Below are positions 1 to 5,951 of a DNA stretch of 5,951 bases, piece after piece. A program made the position numbers and the translations under genes. The stretch comes from Thiomargarita sp. (GTDB taxonomy: Bacteria > Pseudomonadota > Gammaproteobacteria > Beggiatoales > Beggiatoaceae): contig JAGLFE010000459.1 of NCBI GenBank assembly GCA_023144675.1, positions 1-5,951 on the forward strand, given 5' to 3'. The notes under the pieces are model-generated. The model had not been told where the DNA came from. It ran no database searches and saw only the letters and a program-made list of their open reading frames with translations. Position 1 is the first letter of the stretch. Each line of letters begins with the position of its first letter.

Positions 1-101
1 TGAATTTTCATAAGCCTTATAACATTTGGTTTTCAATTTCAACTTTTCATATCTGCGTAACTTCAGCTATTAAAAAAATTAGCTAAAAATAGTAAATAAA
101 A

Positions 102-130
102 TTGAAAAAATTAAGTTAATAATATAAACT
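102..130 (+). promoter_or_regulatory. Putative sigma-70-like promoter of pilC
   Basis: TTGAAA at 102-107 resembles a -35 box. It is followed after 17 bases by TAAACT (125-130), or after 15 bases by TATAAA (123-128), as a -10 box. Transcription would start near 137 and leave a leader of about 90 bases before the pilC ATG. In DNA this AT-rich such matches arise often by chance, so this is only the best candidate in the leader. I saw no sigma-54 GG-N10-GC type element. Confidence 0.25.
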
Positions 131-216
131 ATTTATTAGAAAATATTTAATTTTAACTTGAATTTGTTTTCCTCATTTACATTTCAGAACTTATCCTTTT
201 ACAAACCACAATTATT

Positions 217-221
217 AGGAG
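217..221 (+). promoter_or_regulatory. Ribosome binding site of pilC (AGGAG)
   Basis: AGGAG lies five bases before the ATG at 227. It decides the start: the upstream in-frame TTG at 158 has no comparable site, and the 23 residues it would add look nothing like a PilC N-terminus. It is the only clear Shine-Dalgarno sequence before any gene in this window. Confidence 0.85.
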
Positions 222-226
222 TTGTT

Positions 227-1447
227 ATGGCTAAAGAAAAAAAAGACATAATGTTTGTCTGGGAAGGCATTGATAAAAGAACTAAGAAAAAACGTAAAGG
301 AGAGCTAACTGGTAGATCAGAAGCAACAATCAAATCCAATCTACGTAAACAGGGAATTAATCCTACTAAAGTCAAGAAAAAACCTAAGCCTTTATTCGGT
401 GGTGGCGGACCACCAGTTGATACTAAAGATATAACCATGTTTGCTCGTCAGATGTCAACTATGATGAGTTCAGGTGTTCCCTTACTACAATCATTTGACT
501 TAGTTGCTGGTGGGCATGAAAAACCCGCTTTTCAAAAATTAGTAATGGATATTAAAGCGGATGTTGAGGCTGGAGGCACTATGGCTGAGGCTTTGCGTAA
601 ACATCCTAAACACTTTGATGATTTATTTTGTAATCTAGTTGATGCAGGCGAACAAGCTGGTATTTTAGAATCATTATTAACTAAATTAGCTTTATACAAA
701 GAAAAAAGTGAAAGTATTAAGAAAAAAATTAAGGGTGCTTTAACTTATCCTATTTCTATTTTAGTTGTGGCTTTAATTGTTAGTGCAATTCTATTAATTT
801 TTGTGGTTCCTGTTTTTGCTGACATGTTTAAAGAATTTGGGGGAGAATTACCTGCTTTAACTCAATTCGCAGTTACCTTATCTGATTTCATGGTAGCTAA
901 TTGGTTCTTTGTATTTGGTGGAATTGCTGCTTTTGTTATTGGTTTTACACAAGCTAGAAGTCGTTCTAAAGCCTTTTTTAATTTTACCCAACGAGTAGCT
1001 TTAAAATTACCTTTATTTGGAGAATTATTAACTAAATCTTCTATTGCACGTTTTAGTCGTACTTTAGCTACTATGTTTGCAGCTGGTACACCTTTAGTTG
1101 AGGCTATGGATTCTGTAGCAGGTGCAACTGGTAATATTGTTTATTATGAAGCAACTATGCAAATAAAAAGTGAAGTTTCTACAGGTATTCCATTGGCAGA
1201 AAGTATGCGGGAAACAGGTGTTTTTCCCAATATGTGCGTGCAAATGACCCAAATTGGTGAAGAATCAGGCGATATTGATAAAATGTTAAATAAAGTAGCT
1301 GATTACTATGAGGAAGAAGTTGATGCTTTAGTTGAAGCTTTAAGTGCATTAATGGAACCAATGATTATGGCGTTTCTAGGTGTTGTTATTGGTGGCTTGG
1401 TGCTAGCTATGTATATGCCTATTTTTGCAATGGGTAGCGTTATTTAA
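227..1447 (+). CDS. pilC: Type IV pilus assembly inner-membrane platform protein PilC
   Basis: A 406-residue polytopic membrane protein of the GspF/PilC family, the usual length for PilC. In the family it forms the inner-membrane platform that couples the assembly and retraction ATPases (PilB, PilT) to pilin insertion or removal. Visible features are a Lys/Arg-rich cytoplasmic N-terminus (1-55), a short Gly-rich linker (58-61), and two T2SSF repeats at about 70-193 and 273-395. Each repeat starts with the related pattern FARQMSTMMSSGVPL / FSRTLATMFAAGTPL and carries a GE-x-x-G motif (GEQAG 141-145; GEESG 344-348). KIKGALTYP (167-175) leads into the first membrane segment. Membrane segments are about 175-196, 224-242 and 377-399. 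The ATG at 227 is chosen for its AGGAG site and the family-like start MAKEKKDIMFVWEG. The usual partners pilB and pilD are not adjacent: about 226 bp of non-coding DNA precedes it and priA follows. A GspF role is possible but less likely, given the PilC-type N-terminus. Confidence 0.95.
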   Translation: MAKEKKDIMFVWEGIDKRTKKKRKGELTGRSEATIKSNLRKQGINPTKVKKKPKPLFGGGGPPVDTKDITMFARQMSTMMSSGVPLLQSFDLVAGGHEKPAFQKLVMDIKADVEAGGTMAEALRKHPKHFDDLFCNLVDAGEQAGILESLLTKLALYKEKSESIKKKIKGALTYPISILVVALIVSAILLIFVVPVFADMFKEFGGELPALTQFAVTLSDFMVANWFFVFGGIAAFVIGFTQARSRSKAFFNFTQRVALKLPLFGELLTKSSIARFSRTLATMFAAGTPLVEAMDSVAGATGNIVYYEATMQIKSEVSTGIPLAESMRETGVFPNMCVQMTQIGEESGDIDKMLNKVADYYEEEVDALVEALSALMEPMIMAFLGVVIGGLVLAMYMPIFAMGSVI

Positions 1448-1463
1448 TAAACAGTTAATTTAT

Positions 1464-1489
1464 GTCAGGTTACACTTTGCTAATCTGAC
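1464..1489 (+). terminator. Hairpin after pilC, possible weak terminator
   Basis: GTCAGGTTA (1464-1472) and TAATCTGAC (1481-1489) pair over nine positions in RNA, including one G-U pair, around an 8-base loop (CACTTTGC). It begins 16 bases after the pilC stop. The following bases (TTATATT) are T-rich but not a clean T-tract, and the stem is only moderately GC-rich. It may end the pilC transcript, protect its 3' end, or only attenuate read-through into priA. The pairing is seen directly; termination is inferred. Confidence 0.5.
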
Positions 1490-1549
1490 TTATATTGCAA
1501 CAAACCATATTCTAATTTTTCCCTTTCTCTAAAAAAAAATTGTTCTTCT

Positions 1550-3769
1550 TTGAAAAAACCCCTTTTTATTTTACAAATAGCCATTCCTAAGCCAATTTAT
1601 GGGCATTTCGATTATTTACCACCTGTAAATTTTAACGTTAATCAGTTGCAACCAGGAATGCGCTTACAAGTACCTTTTGGTCGTAAAAATACTTGTATTG
1701 GTATGTTGTTAGCTATTGCTGATAAATCTTCAATAGAATTTAATAAATTAAAACCAGCTTACAAAGTTATTGATAAGCAAGCGATTTTATCCAAAACTGA
1801 TTTACATTTATTACAGTGGGCGAGTCGATATTATCATTATCCAATTGGAGAAGTAATTACCACCGCTTTACCTACTTTTTTAAATAAAGGGCATAGCGAT
1901 AAAATACCTTTGTTACAAGGTTGGAAATTAACTACTGCTGGTTTAGCTCAATCATTAGAGCAATTGCCTAAAAATGCACATCGTCAACGAGAAATTCTCA
2001 CTTTATTACAAAAATATCCACAAGGTTTGAGCCAAATCAGCATTATTGACCAGCTTTCTAGCCAAATTATAGCAACTTTGCGTACTTTGGAAAGAAAATC
2101 CTGGGTAATGCCGCAATCAATGAATTATATTCCAAGCAATGATTCAAAATTACCTCGTTCTCTGCCCTTGAAATTAAACACTGCTCAGAAACAAGTAGTT
2201 AATCAAGTTAGCTCGCAATTAGATACATTTTATCCCTGTTTATTAGATGGCGTAACGGGTAGCGGTAAAACCGAAGTTTATTTACAAATTGTACAAACTT
2301 TACTAGAAAAAAATAAACAAGCACTTATTTTAGTGCCAGAAATTAATTTAACTCCCCAAATTATTGATCGTTTTAAGCGACGATTTGCGATGCCGATTGG
2401 TGTTTGGCATTCTAAATTGACGGATAAAGAACGTTTACATACTTGGATATTAGCACGTGATGGTGTTATTTCAATTATTATTGGAACTAGGTCGGCTATT
2501 TGGATACCTTTAGCTCGTCCTGGTATTTTTATTGTTGATGAAGAACATGACCCTTCTTATAAACAACAAGACCATTTTCGTTACTCGGCGCGGGATATGG
2601 CAGTGGTTCGAGCGCAACGAGCTAAAATACCAGTTTTATTAGGTAGTGCAACCCCTTCTTTAGATACTTTATTTAATGCCAATCAACAACGCTATCACCA
2701 TTTTATATTACCAAAGCGAGCGGGTAGCGCAGTTCAGCCCTCATTTCATATTGTAGATATGCGCCATCATATATATAAAAAAGAAAGTTTATCAGAACCA
2801 TTAAAAACTGCTATTCGACAATGTTTAATCGACCATGAACAAGCATTGTTATTTATTAATCGGCGAGGCTATGCACCACTGTTAATGTGTTATAATTGTG
2901 GTTGGGTTGCTTTTTGTGAACACTGTGATGCTCGATTAATTTATCATGAAAATACGCAAATTTTATCCTGTCATCATTGCGGAAATTCTCGCCCATTAGA
3001 CACGCAATGCCCTCATTGTCAAAGCCCAAGATTAGAATTAATTGGACAAGGAACTGAAAGAATTGAAGAACGTTTGCAAAAGGAATTTCCAGTGGCACGA
3101 ATTTTACGCATTGATAGCGATAGTACTCGCAAAAAGTATGCGATGGTTCAAGCATTGGAAAAAATTCATCAAGGAAAAGTTGATATTTTAGTTGGTACTC
3201 AAATGTTGGCAAAAGGGCATCATTTTCCGAAAGTAACTTTAGTTGGTATTATTAATATTGATGGTGGGCTTTATGGAGTTGATTTTCGTGAGCCAGAACG
3301 AATGGCGCAGTTATTAGTTCAGGTCGCAGGTCGAGCAGGTCGAGTTGAGAAACCTGGAAAAGTTATCGTACAAACTTATCATCCAGATCATCCGTTATTA
3401 ACTCGTCTTATTCGTTACGGTTATCCTGCTTTTGCAGAAACTGCTATTAAGGAACGGCAAAAAGCATTATTACCACCATACAGTCGTTTAGCCTTGATGC
3501 GGGCTGAATCTATTGAGCCAAAATTAGCTATTGCATTTTTAGAAAAGTTTAAAACTCATCTCCAGCAGTATCAATATGAGCAAGTTAAATTGTGGGGACC
3601 AGTTGCATCGCCCATGGAAAAACGGGATAAATGGTATCGCGCTCAATTATTATTGCAAAGTAATCAACGAGATAAATTACATCAACTGCTTGCTCAAAGT
3701 TTAGCTAATTTATCCACGACTTCAAAAGTACGTTGGTCTTTAGATATTGACCCACAAGATTTATTGTAA
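1550..3769 (+). CDS. priA: Primosomal protein N', replication-restart 3'-5' helicase PriA
   Basis: A 739-residue superfamily 2 DNA helicase, close to the 732 residues of E. coli PriA. In the family it recognises stalled forks and D-loops in the cytoplasm and loads the replicative helicase with PriB/DnaT/DnaC-type partners. Seen here: an N-terminal 3'-DNA-binding domain (about 1-105, with FDYLPP at 20-25), a winged-helix region (about 115-200), Walker A GVTGSGKT (234-241), Walker B DEEH (330-333), motif III GSATPS (365-370), and motifs V and VI (VGTQMLAKG 548-556; QVAGRAGR 591-598). Eight cysteines (447, 450, 456, 459, 474, 477, 487, 490) form two zinc sites with the same spacing as E. coli PriA. 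All key residues are intact. The start is TTG: no in-frame ATG occurs until Met37, inside the conserved first domain. No Shine-Dalgarno is visible; an A9 tract (1531-1539) lies just upstream. Neighbours pilC and uup are functionally unrelated. Confidence 0.96.
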   Translation: MKKPLFILQIAIPKPIYGHFDYLPPVNFNVNQLQPGMRLQVPFGRKNTCIGMLLAIADKSSIEFNKLKPAYKVIDKQAILSKTDLHLLQWASRYYHYPIGEVITTALPTFLNKGHSDKIPLLQGWKLTTAGLAQSLEQLPKNAHRQREILTLLQKYPQGLSQISIIDQLSSQIIATLRTLERKSWVMPQSMNYIPSNDSKLPRSLPLKLNTAQKQVVNQVSSQLDTFYPCLLDGVTGSGKTEVYLQIVQTLLEKNKQALILVPEINLTPQIIDRFKRRFAMPIGVWHSKLTDKERLHTWILARDGVISIIIGTRSAIWIPLARPGIFIVDEEHDPSYKQQDHFRYSARDMAVVRAQRAKIPVLLGSATPSLDTLFNANQQRYHHFILPKRAGSAVQPSFHIVDMRHHIYKKESLSEPLKTAIRQCLIDHEQALLFINRRGYAPLLMCYNCGWVAFCEHCDARLIYHENTQILSCHHCGNSRPLDTQCPHCQSPRLELIGQGTERIEERLQKEFPVARILRIDSDSTRKKYAMVQALEKIHQGKVDILVGTQMLAKGHHFPKVTLVGIINIDGGLYGVDFREPERMAQLLVQVAGRAGRVEKPGKVIVQTYHPDHPLLTRLIRYGYPAFAETAIKERQKALLPPYSRLALMRAESIEPKLAIAFLEKFKTHLQQYQYEQVKLWGPVASPMEKRDKWYRAQLLLQSNQRDKLHQLLAQSLANLSTTSKVRWSLDIDPQDLL

Positions 3770-3815
3770 TCATTTTATATTTGTTTAACTATACTTATTA
3801 ATTTACTAACATATT

Positions 3816-5687
3816 ATGTCTTTAATCAACTTAGATAATATTAGTATTGCTTTTGGACACGTTGCTTTACTAGATAAAATTACCTTGCGCATAAATAATA
3901 ATGAACGTATTTGTCTTATTGGACGCAATGGTGAAGGTAAATCGACTTTATTGAAAATAATTACTCAAGAATTAGCTCCTGACCAAGGAAAAGTTGAGTA
4001 TCAACAAGGCGTTCGGATTGCTCAATTAAGTCAAGAACCGCAATTTGACCCAAATGATAGCGTTTTTCATGCCGTTGCTAAAGGTTTAGGCATTGTTGGT
4101 GAATTATTGGAACAATATTATTATTTAGCCCAACAAATTCAAGGCAAACACGATCAAACATTATTAAATCAATTAGAAAATATTCAGCAACGTTTAGAAG
4201 CAAAAGAAGGTTGGGATTTGGAACAGAAGGTAAAAACTGTGTTATCCAAATTAGATTTACCAATAGATAATAAATTAGGTACATTATCAGGAGGTTGGAA
4301 GCGGCGAGTAGCTTTAGCACAGGTTTTGGTAAAACAGCCTGATTTATTATTGCTAGATGAACCAACTAATCACTTGGATATTGATACCATTATTTGGCTA
4401 GAAAATACTTTATTAAGTTTAAATGGCGGTTTATTATTTGTCAGCCATGATCGGCGGTTTGTTGAAAGAGTAGCTACACGAATGATTGAATTGGATCGTG
4501 GCAAATTAACCGATTATCCAAGTAATTATGCTACTTATTTACAGAAAAAACAAGAAATGATGGAGGTTGAAGCAACTCAAGCGGCTAAATTTGATAAACA
4601 ACTGGCTAAAGAGGAAGTTTGGATTCGACAGGGTATTAAGGCACGCCGTACTCGTAATGAAGGGCGGGTTCGCACTTTAAAAAAATTACGTCAGGAACGA
4701 GCGCATCGGCGTGATAAAATAGGACAAATGCGACTACATACTCTTCAAAGTGAAGTATCTGGGCGTATTGTTATTGAAGCTGAAAATATTAGTTATGCTT
4801 ATGAAGATAATTTAGTAATTCAGGATTTTTCGACTTTGATTATGCGCGGAGATCGAATTGGTTTGATTGGTGGCAATGGAGTTGGTAAAACAACTTTATT
4901 GAAAATTTTATTAGGTGATTTAATCGCTGATAAAGGTGAAATTAAACATGGAACTAAGTTGCAAATTGCGTATTTTGACCAATTACGTGATCAGCTTAAT
5001 CCTGAAGAAACAGTGATTGATGCCGTTGCCCAAGGACGAGAAATGTTGACGATTAATGGGCAATCAAAGCATATTATTTCCTATTTAGCCGATTTTTTAT
5101 TTGCGCCTGAAAGAGTGCGTTCTCCAGTAAAATCATTATCAGGTGGCGAACGTAATCGTTTATTATTAGCCCGTTTATTCACTAATCCCGCCAATGTATT
5201 AGTTTTGGATGAGCCAACTAATGATTTGGATATTGAATCTTTGGAATTATTGGAAGAGCTTTTGTGTACTTATACTGGAACTTTGCTGTTAGTCAGCCAC
5301 GATCGGTATTTTTTAGATAATGTGGTAACTTCTACTTTTATTTTTGAGGGCAATGGAAAAATTAATGAATACGTGGGCGGTTATCAAGATTGGCTTGAAC
5401 AGCGTAGTCCAATTTTGGAAACTTTAAAGCCAGAAAATCCTGTTGCTAAACAATCAAAACCTAAAACTCGAACCAAATTAAATTTTAATCAGCAACAAGA
5501 ATTGAAACAATTGCCAGAGAAAATTGATGTTTTAGAAATTAAATTGACTGAATTACAAACTTTAGCCAGTCAAGCGGATTTTTATCAAAGAGAAGCGGAG
5601 CAAATTAATCAATCTTTAACGCAAATTAATAGTATTGAGACAGAATTGAAAATTTTATATGAACGTTGGGAGTTATTAGAAACATAG
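3816..5687 (+). CDS. uup: ABC-F family ATPase Uup
   Basis: A 623-residue soluble protein with two ABC ATPase domains and no membrane segments, near the 635 residues of E. coli Uup. ABC-F proteins act on the ribosome rather than in transport; Uup is also tied to suppression of transposon precise excision and to tolerance of DNA branch intermediates. Domain 1 has Walker A GRNGEGKST (36-44), signature LSGGWKRR (157-164), Walker B LLLLDEPTNHLD (177-188) and the switch SHDRRF (210-215). A charged inter-domain linker (about 240-310) contains EEVWIRQGIKARRTRNEGRV (266-285), typical of Uup. Domain 2 has GGNGVGKTT (352-360), LSGGERNR (441-448), VLVLDEPTNDLD (461-472) and SHDRYF (494-499). A basic spacer and a Gln/Glu/Leu-rich coiled-coil tail (about 555-623) match the DNA-binding C-terminal domain of Uup and separate it from EttA. 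The start is ATG at 3816, 46 bases after priA; no Shine-Dalgarno is visible. Confidence 0.94.
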   Translation: MSLINLDNISIAFGHVALLDKITLRINNNERICLIGRNGEGKSTLLKIITQELAPDQGKVEYQQGVRIAQLSQEPQFDPNDSVFHAVAKGLGIVGELLEQYYYLAQQIQGKHDQTLLNQLENIQQRLEAKEGWDLEQKVKTVLSKLDLPIDNKLGTLSGGWKRRVALAQVLVKQPDLLLLDEPTNHLDIDTIIWLENTLLSLNGGLLFVSHDRRFVERVATRMIELDRGKLTDYPSNYATYLQKKQEMMEVEATQAAKFDKQLAKEEVWIRQGIKARRTRNEGRVRTLKKLRQERAHRRDKIGQMRLHTLQSEVSGRIVIEAENISYAYEDNLVIQDFSTLIMRGDRIGLIGGNGVGKTTLLKILLGDLIADKGEIKHGTKLQIAYFDQLRDQLNPEETVIDAVAQGREMLTINGQSKHIISYLADFLFAPERVRSPVKSLSGGERNRLLLARLFTNPANVLVLDEPTNDLDIESLELLEELLCTYTGTLLLVSHDRYFLDNVVTSTFIFEGNGKINEYVGGYQDWLEQRSPILETLKPENPVAKQSKPKTRTKLNFNQQQELKQLPEKIDVLEIKLTELQTLASQADFYQREAEQINQSLTQINSIETELKILYERWELLET

Positions 5688-5743
5688 GCTCATTGTTTGC
5701 ATAAATATTTTTGGTATTTTATTAAAGTTCTTTTTATCTAAAA

Positions 5744-5951
5744 ATGAAAATTATTAATCAAAAAGCGTTTACTTTAATTGAAATTACTTTTTTATTAGTT
5801 ATATTTGGTTTATTAATGGGTAGTTTATTGGCTCCAATATCGGCGATAGTATATCAATATAATATTAATTACACAGAAAATCAATTAGAGGAAATAAAGG
5901 AAGCTTTATTAGGTTTTGCCGTATTGCATAAACGTTTGCCCTGTCCAGATA
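5744..5951 (+). CDS. Prepilin-like protein with N-methylation domain (partial, cut by right edge)
   Basis: Sixty-nine codons are visible before the window ends, with no stop. The protein starts with a short leader (MKIINQKA), then FTLIEI and a hydrophobic helix (about 14-35), the class III signal of type IV pilins and type II secretion pseudopilins. Prepilin peptidase would cut between Ala8 and Phe9, leaving Phe at +1 and Glu13 at +5. The residue before the cut is Ala rather than the usual Gly. After the helix comes a polar alpha-helical stretch and then ALLGFAVLHKRLPCPD (54-69). An 'ALxGFA...RLPCPD' segment is, from memory, typical of a group of proteobacterial prepilin-like proteins of unknown exact role. 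It starts 56 bases after uup on the same strand, with no clear Shine-Dalgarno. It could be a minor pilin or a pseudopilin; the visible part does not decide, so no gene symbol is given. Confidence 0.82.
   Translation, partial: MKIINQKAFTLIEITFLLVIFGLLMGSLLAPISAIVYQYNINYTENQLEEIKEALLGFAVLHKRLPCPD

Larger units (their letters stand above)
1..226. other. AT-rich intergenic leader upstream of pilC
   Basis: No supportable gene lies here. The stretch is dominated by A and T, especially 69-150. The one forward frame open at the left edge (from base 3) stops at 84-86 after 27 codons and resembles no family I know. A short imperfect inverted repeat (AGCTA at 65-69, TAGCT at 80-84, A-rich loop) is present but has no T-tract after it, so it is not a convincing terminator. 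The region contains the putative promoter and ribosome binding site of pilC. No pilB end is visible, so pilC probably starts its own transcript here, which is inference from the gap. Confidence 0.6.

Noticed and set aside
3..86. Forward frame open from the left edge, 27 codons to TAA at 84-86
   Set aside because: It is too short and of no recognisable family; it could be the tail of an upstream gene but nothing supports this.
158..226. Upstream TTG start for pilC, adding 23 residues
   Set aside because: It has no ribosome binding site, the added residues are not PilC-like, and the ATG at 227 has AGGAG at proper spacing and gives the usual family length.
199..438. Minus-strand open frame of 79 codons antisense to pilC
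   Set aside because: It lies opposite the clearly coding pilC N-terminus and its translation shows no recognisable domain.
1179..1361. Minus-strand open frame of 60 codons antisense to pilC
   Set aside because: It is opposite the second T2SSF repeat, is low in complexity and resembles no family.
1485..1513. Possible promoter for priA (CTGACT, 17 bases, TATTCT)
   Set aside because: It matches four of six bases in each box and overlaps the hairpin; too weak to annotate in DNA of this composition.
2856..3212. Minus-strand open frame of 118 codons antisense to priA
   Set aside because: It is opposite the zinc-binding and motif-rich part of PriA; the frame is open because of the codon use of priA, and no domain is visible.
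3764..3795. Possible promoter for uup (TTGTAA ... TATACT)
   Set aside because: TATACT is a good -10-like match, but the spacer from TTGTAA would be 20 bases and no better -35 is present.
4078..4365. Minus-strand open frame of 95 codons antisense to uup
   Set aside because: It is opposite the first ABC domain of Uup, with a Leu/Ile-rich translation expected from antisense AT-rich DNA.
5693..5720. Possible promoter before the prepilin-like gene (TTGTTT, 16 bases, TATTTT)
   Set aside because: Only about half the consensus positions match, at a rate expected by chance in this AT-rich gap.

Overview
The window is compact, visibly AT-rich DNA (roughly one third G+C by eye, with Leu mostly TTA and many ATT/AAA/AAT codons). 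It carries three complete genes and one gene cut by the right edge, all on the + strand: pilC (type IV pilus inner-membrane platform), priA (replication-restart helicase), uup (ABC-F ATPase) and the start of a prepilin-like protein. The full-length PriA and Uup, with a PilC of the PilB/PilC/PilD type, point to a Gram-negative proteobacterium, most likely a gammaproteobacterium. A low-GC sulfur-oxidiser or Thiotrichales-like lineage is only a guess from composition and from the prepilin type. Nothing suggests phage, plasmid or transposon DNA.

Layout: 1-226 is a gene-free, A/T-dominated leader with a weak sigma-70-like promoter and a clear AGGAG ribosome binding site for pilC. pilC occupies 227-1447. 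The next 102-bp gap holds a 9-bp hairpin (1464-1489) and an A9 tract before priA, which starts on TTG (1550-3769). A 46-bp gap leads to uup (3816-5687), and a 56-bp gap leads to the prepilin-like ORF (5744 to the edge).

The genes do not form one pathway. pilC and the prepilin-like gene belong to type IV pilus or type II secretion-like machinery. priA restarts collapsed replication forks, and Uup is linked in other bacteria to ribosome function and genome stability. pilC has neither pilB before it nor pilD after it here, so the usual pilBCD order is broken on both sides that can be seen. Only pilC has a recognisable Shine-Dalgarno sequence; priA, uup and the prepilin-like gene have none.

I see no clearly new multi-gene system. 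The item most worth following is the truncated prepilin-like gene at the right edge, because whatever lies beyond it may be a minor-pilin or pseudopilin cluster.
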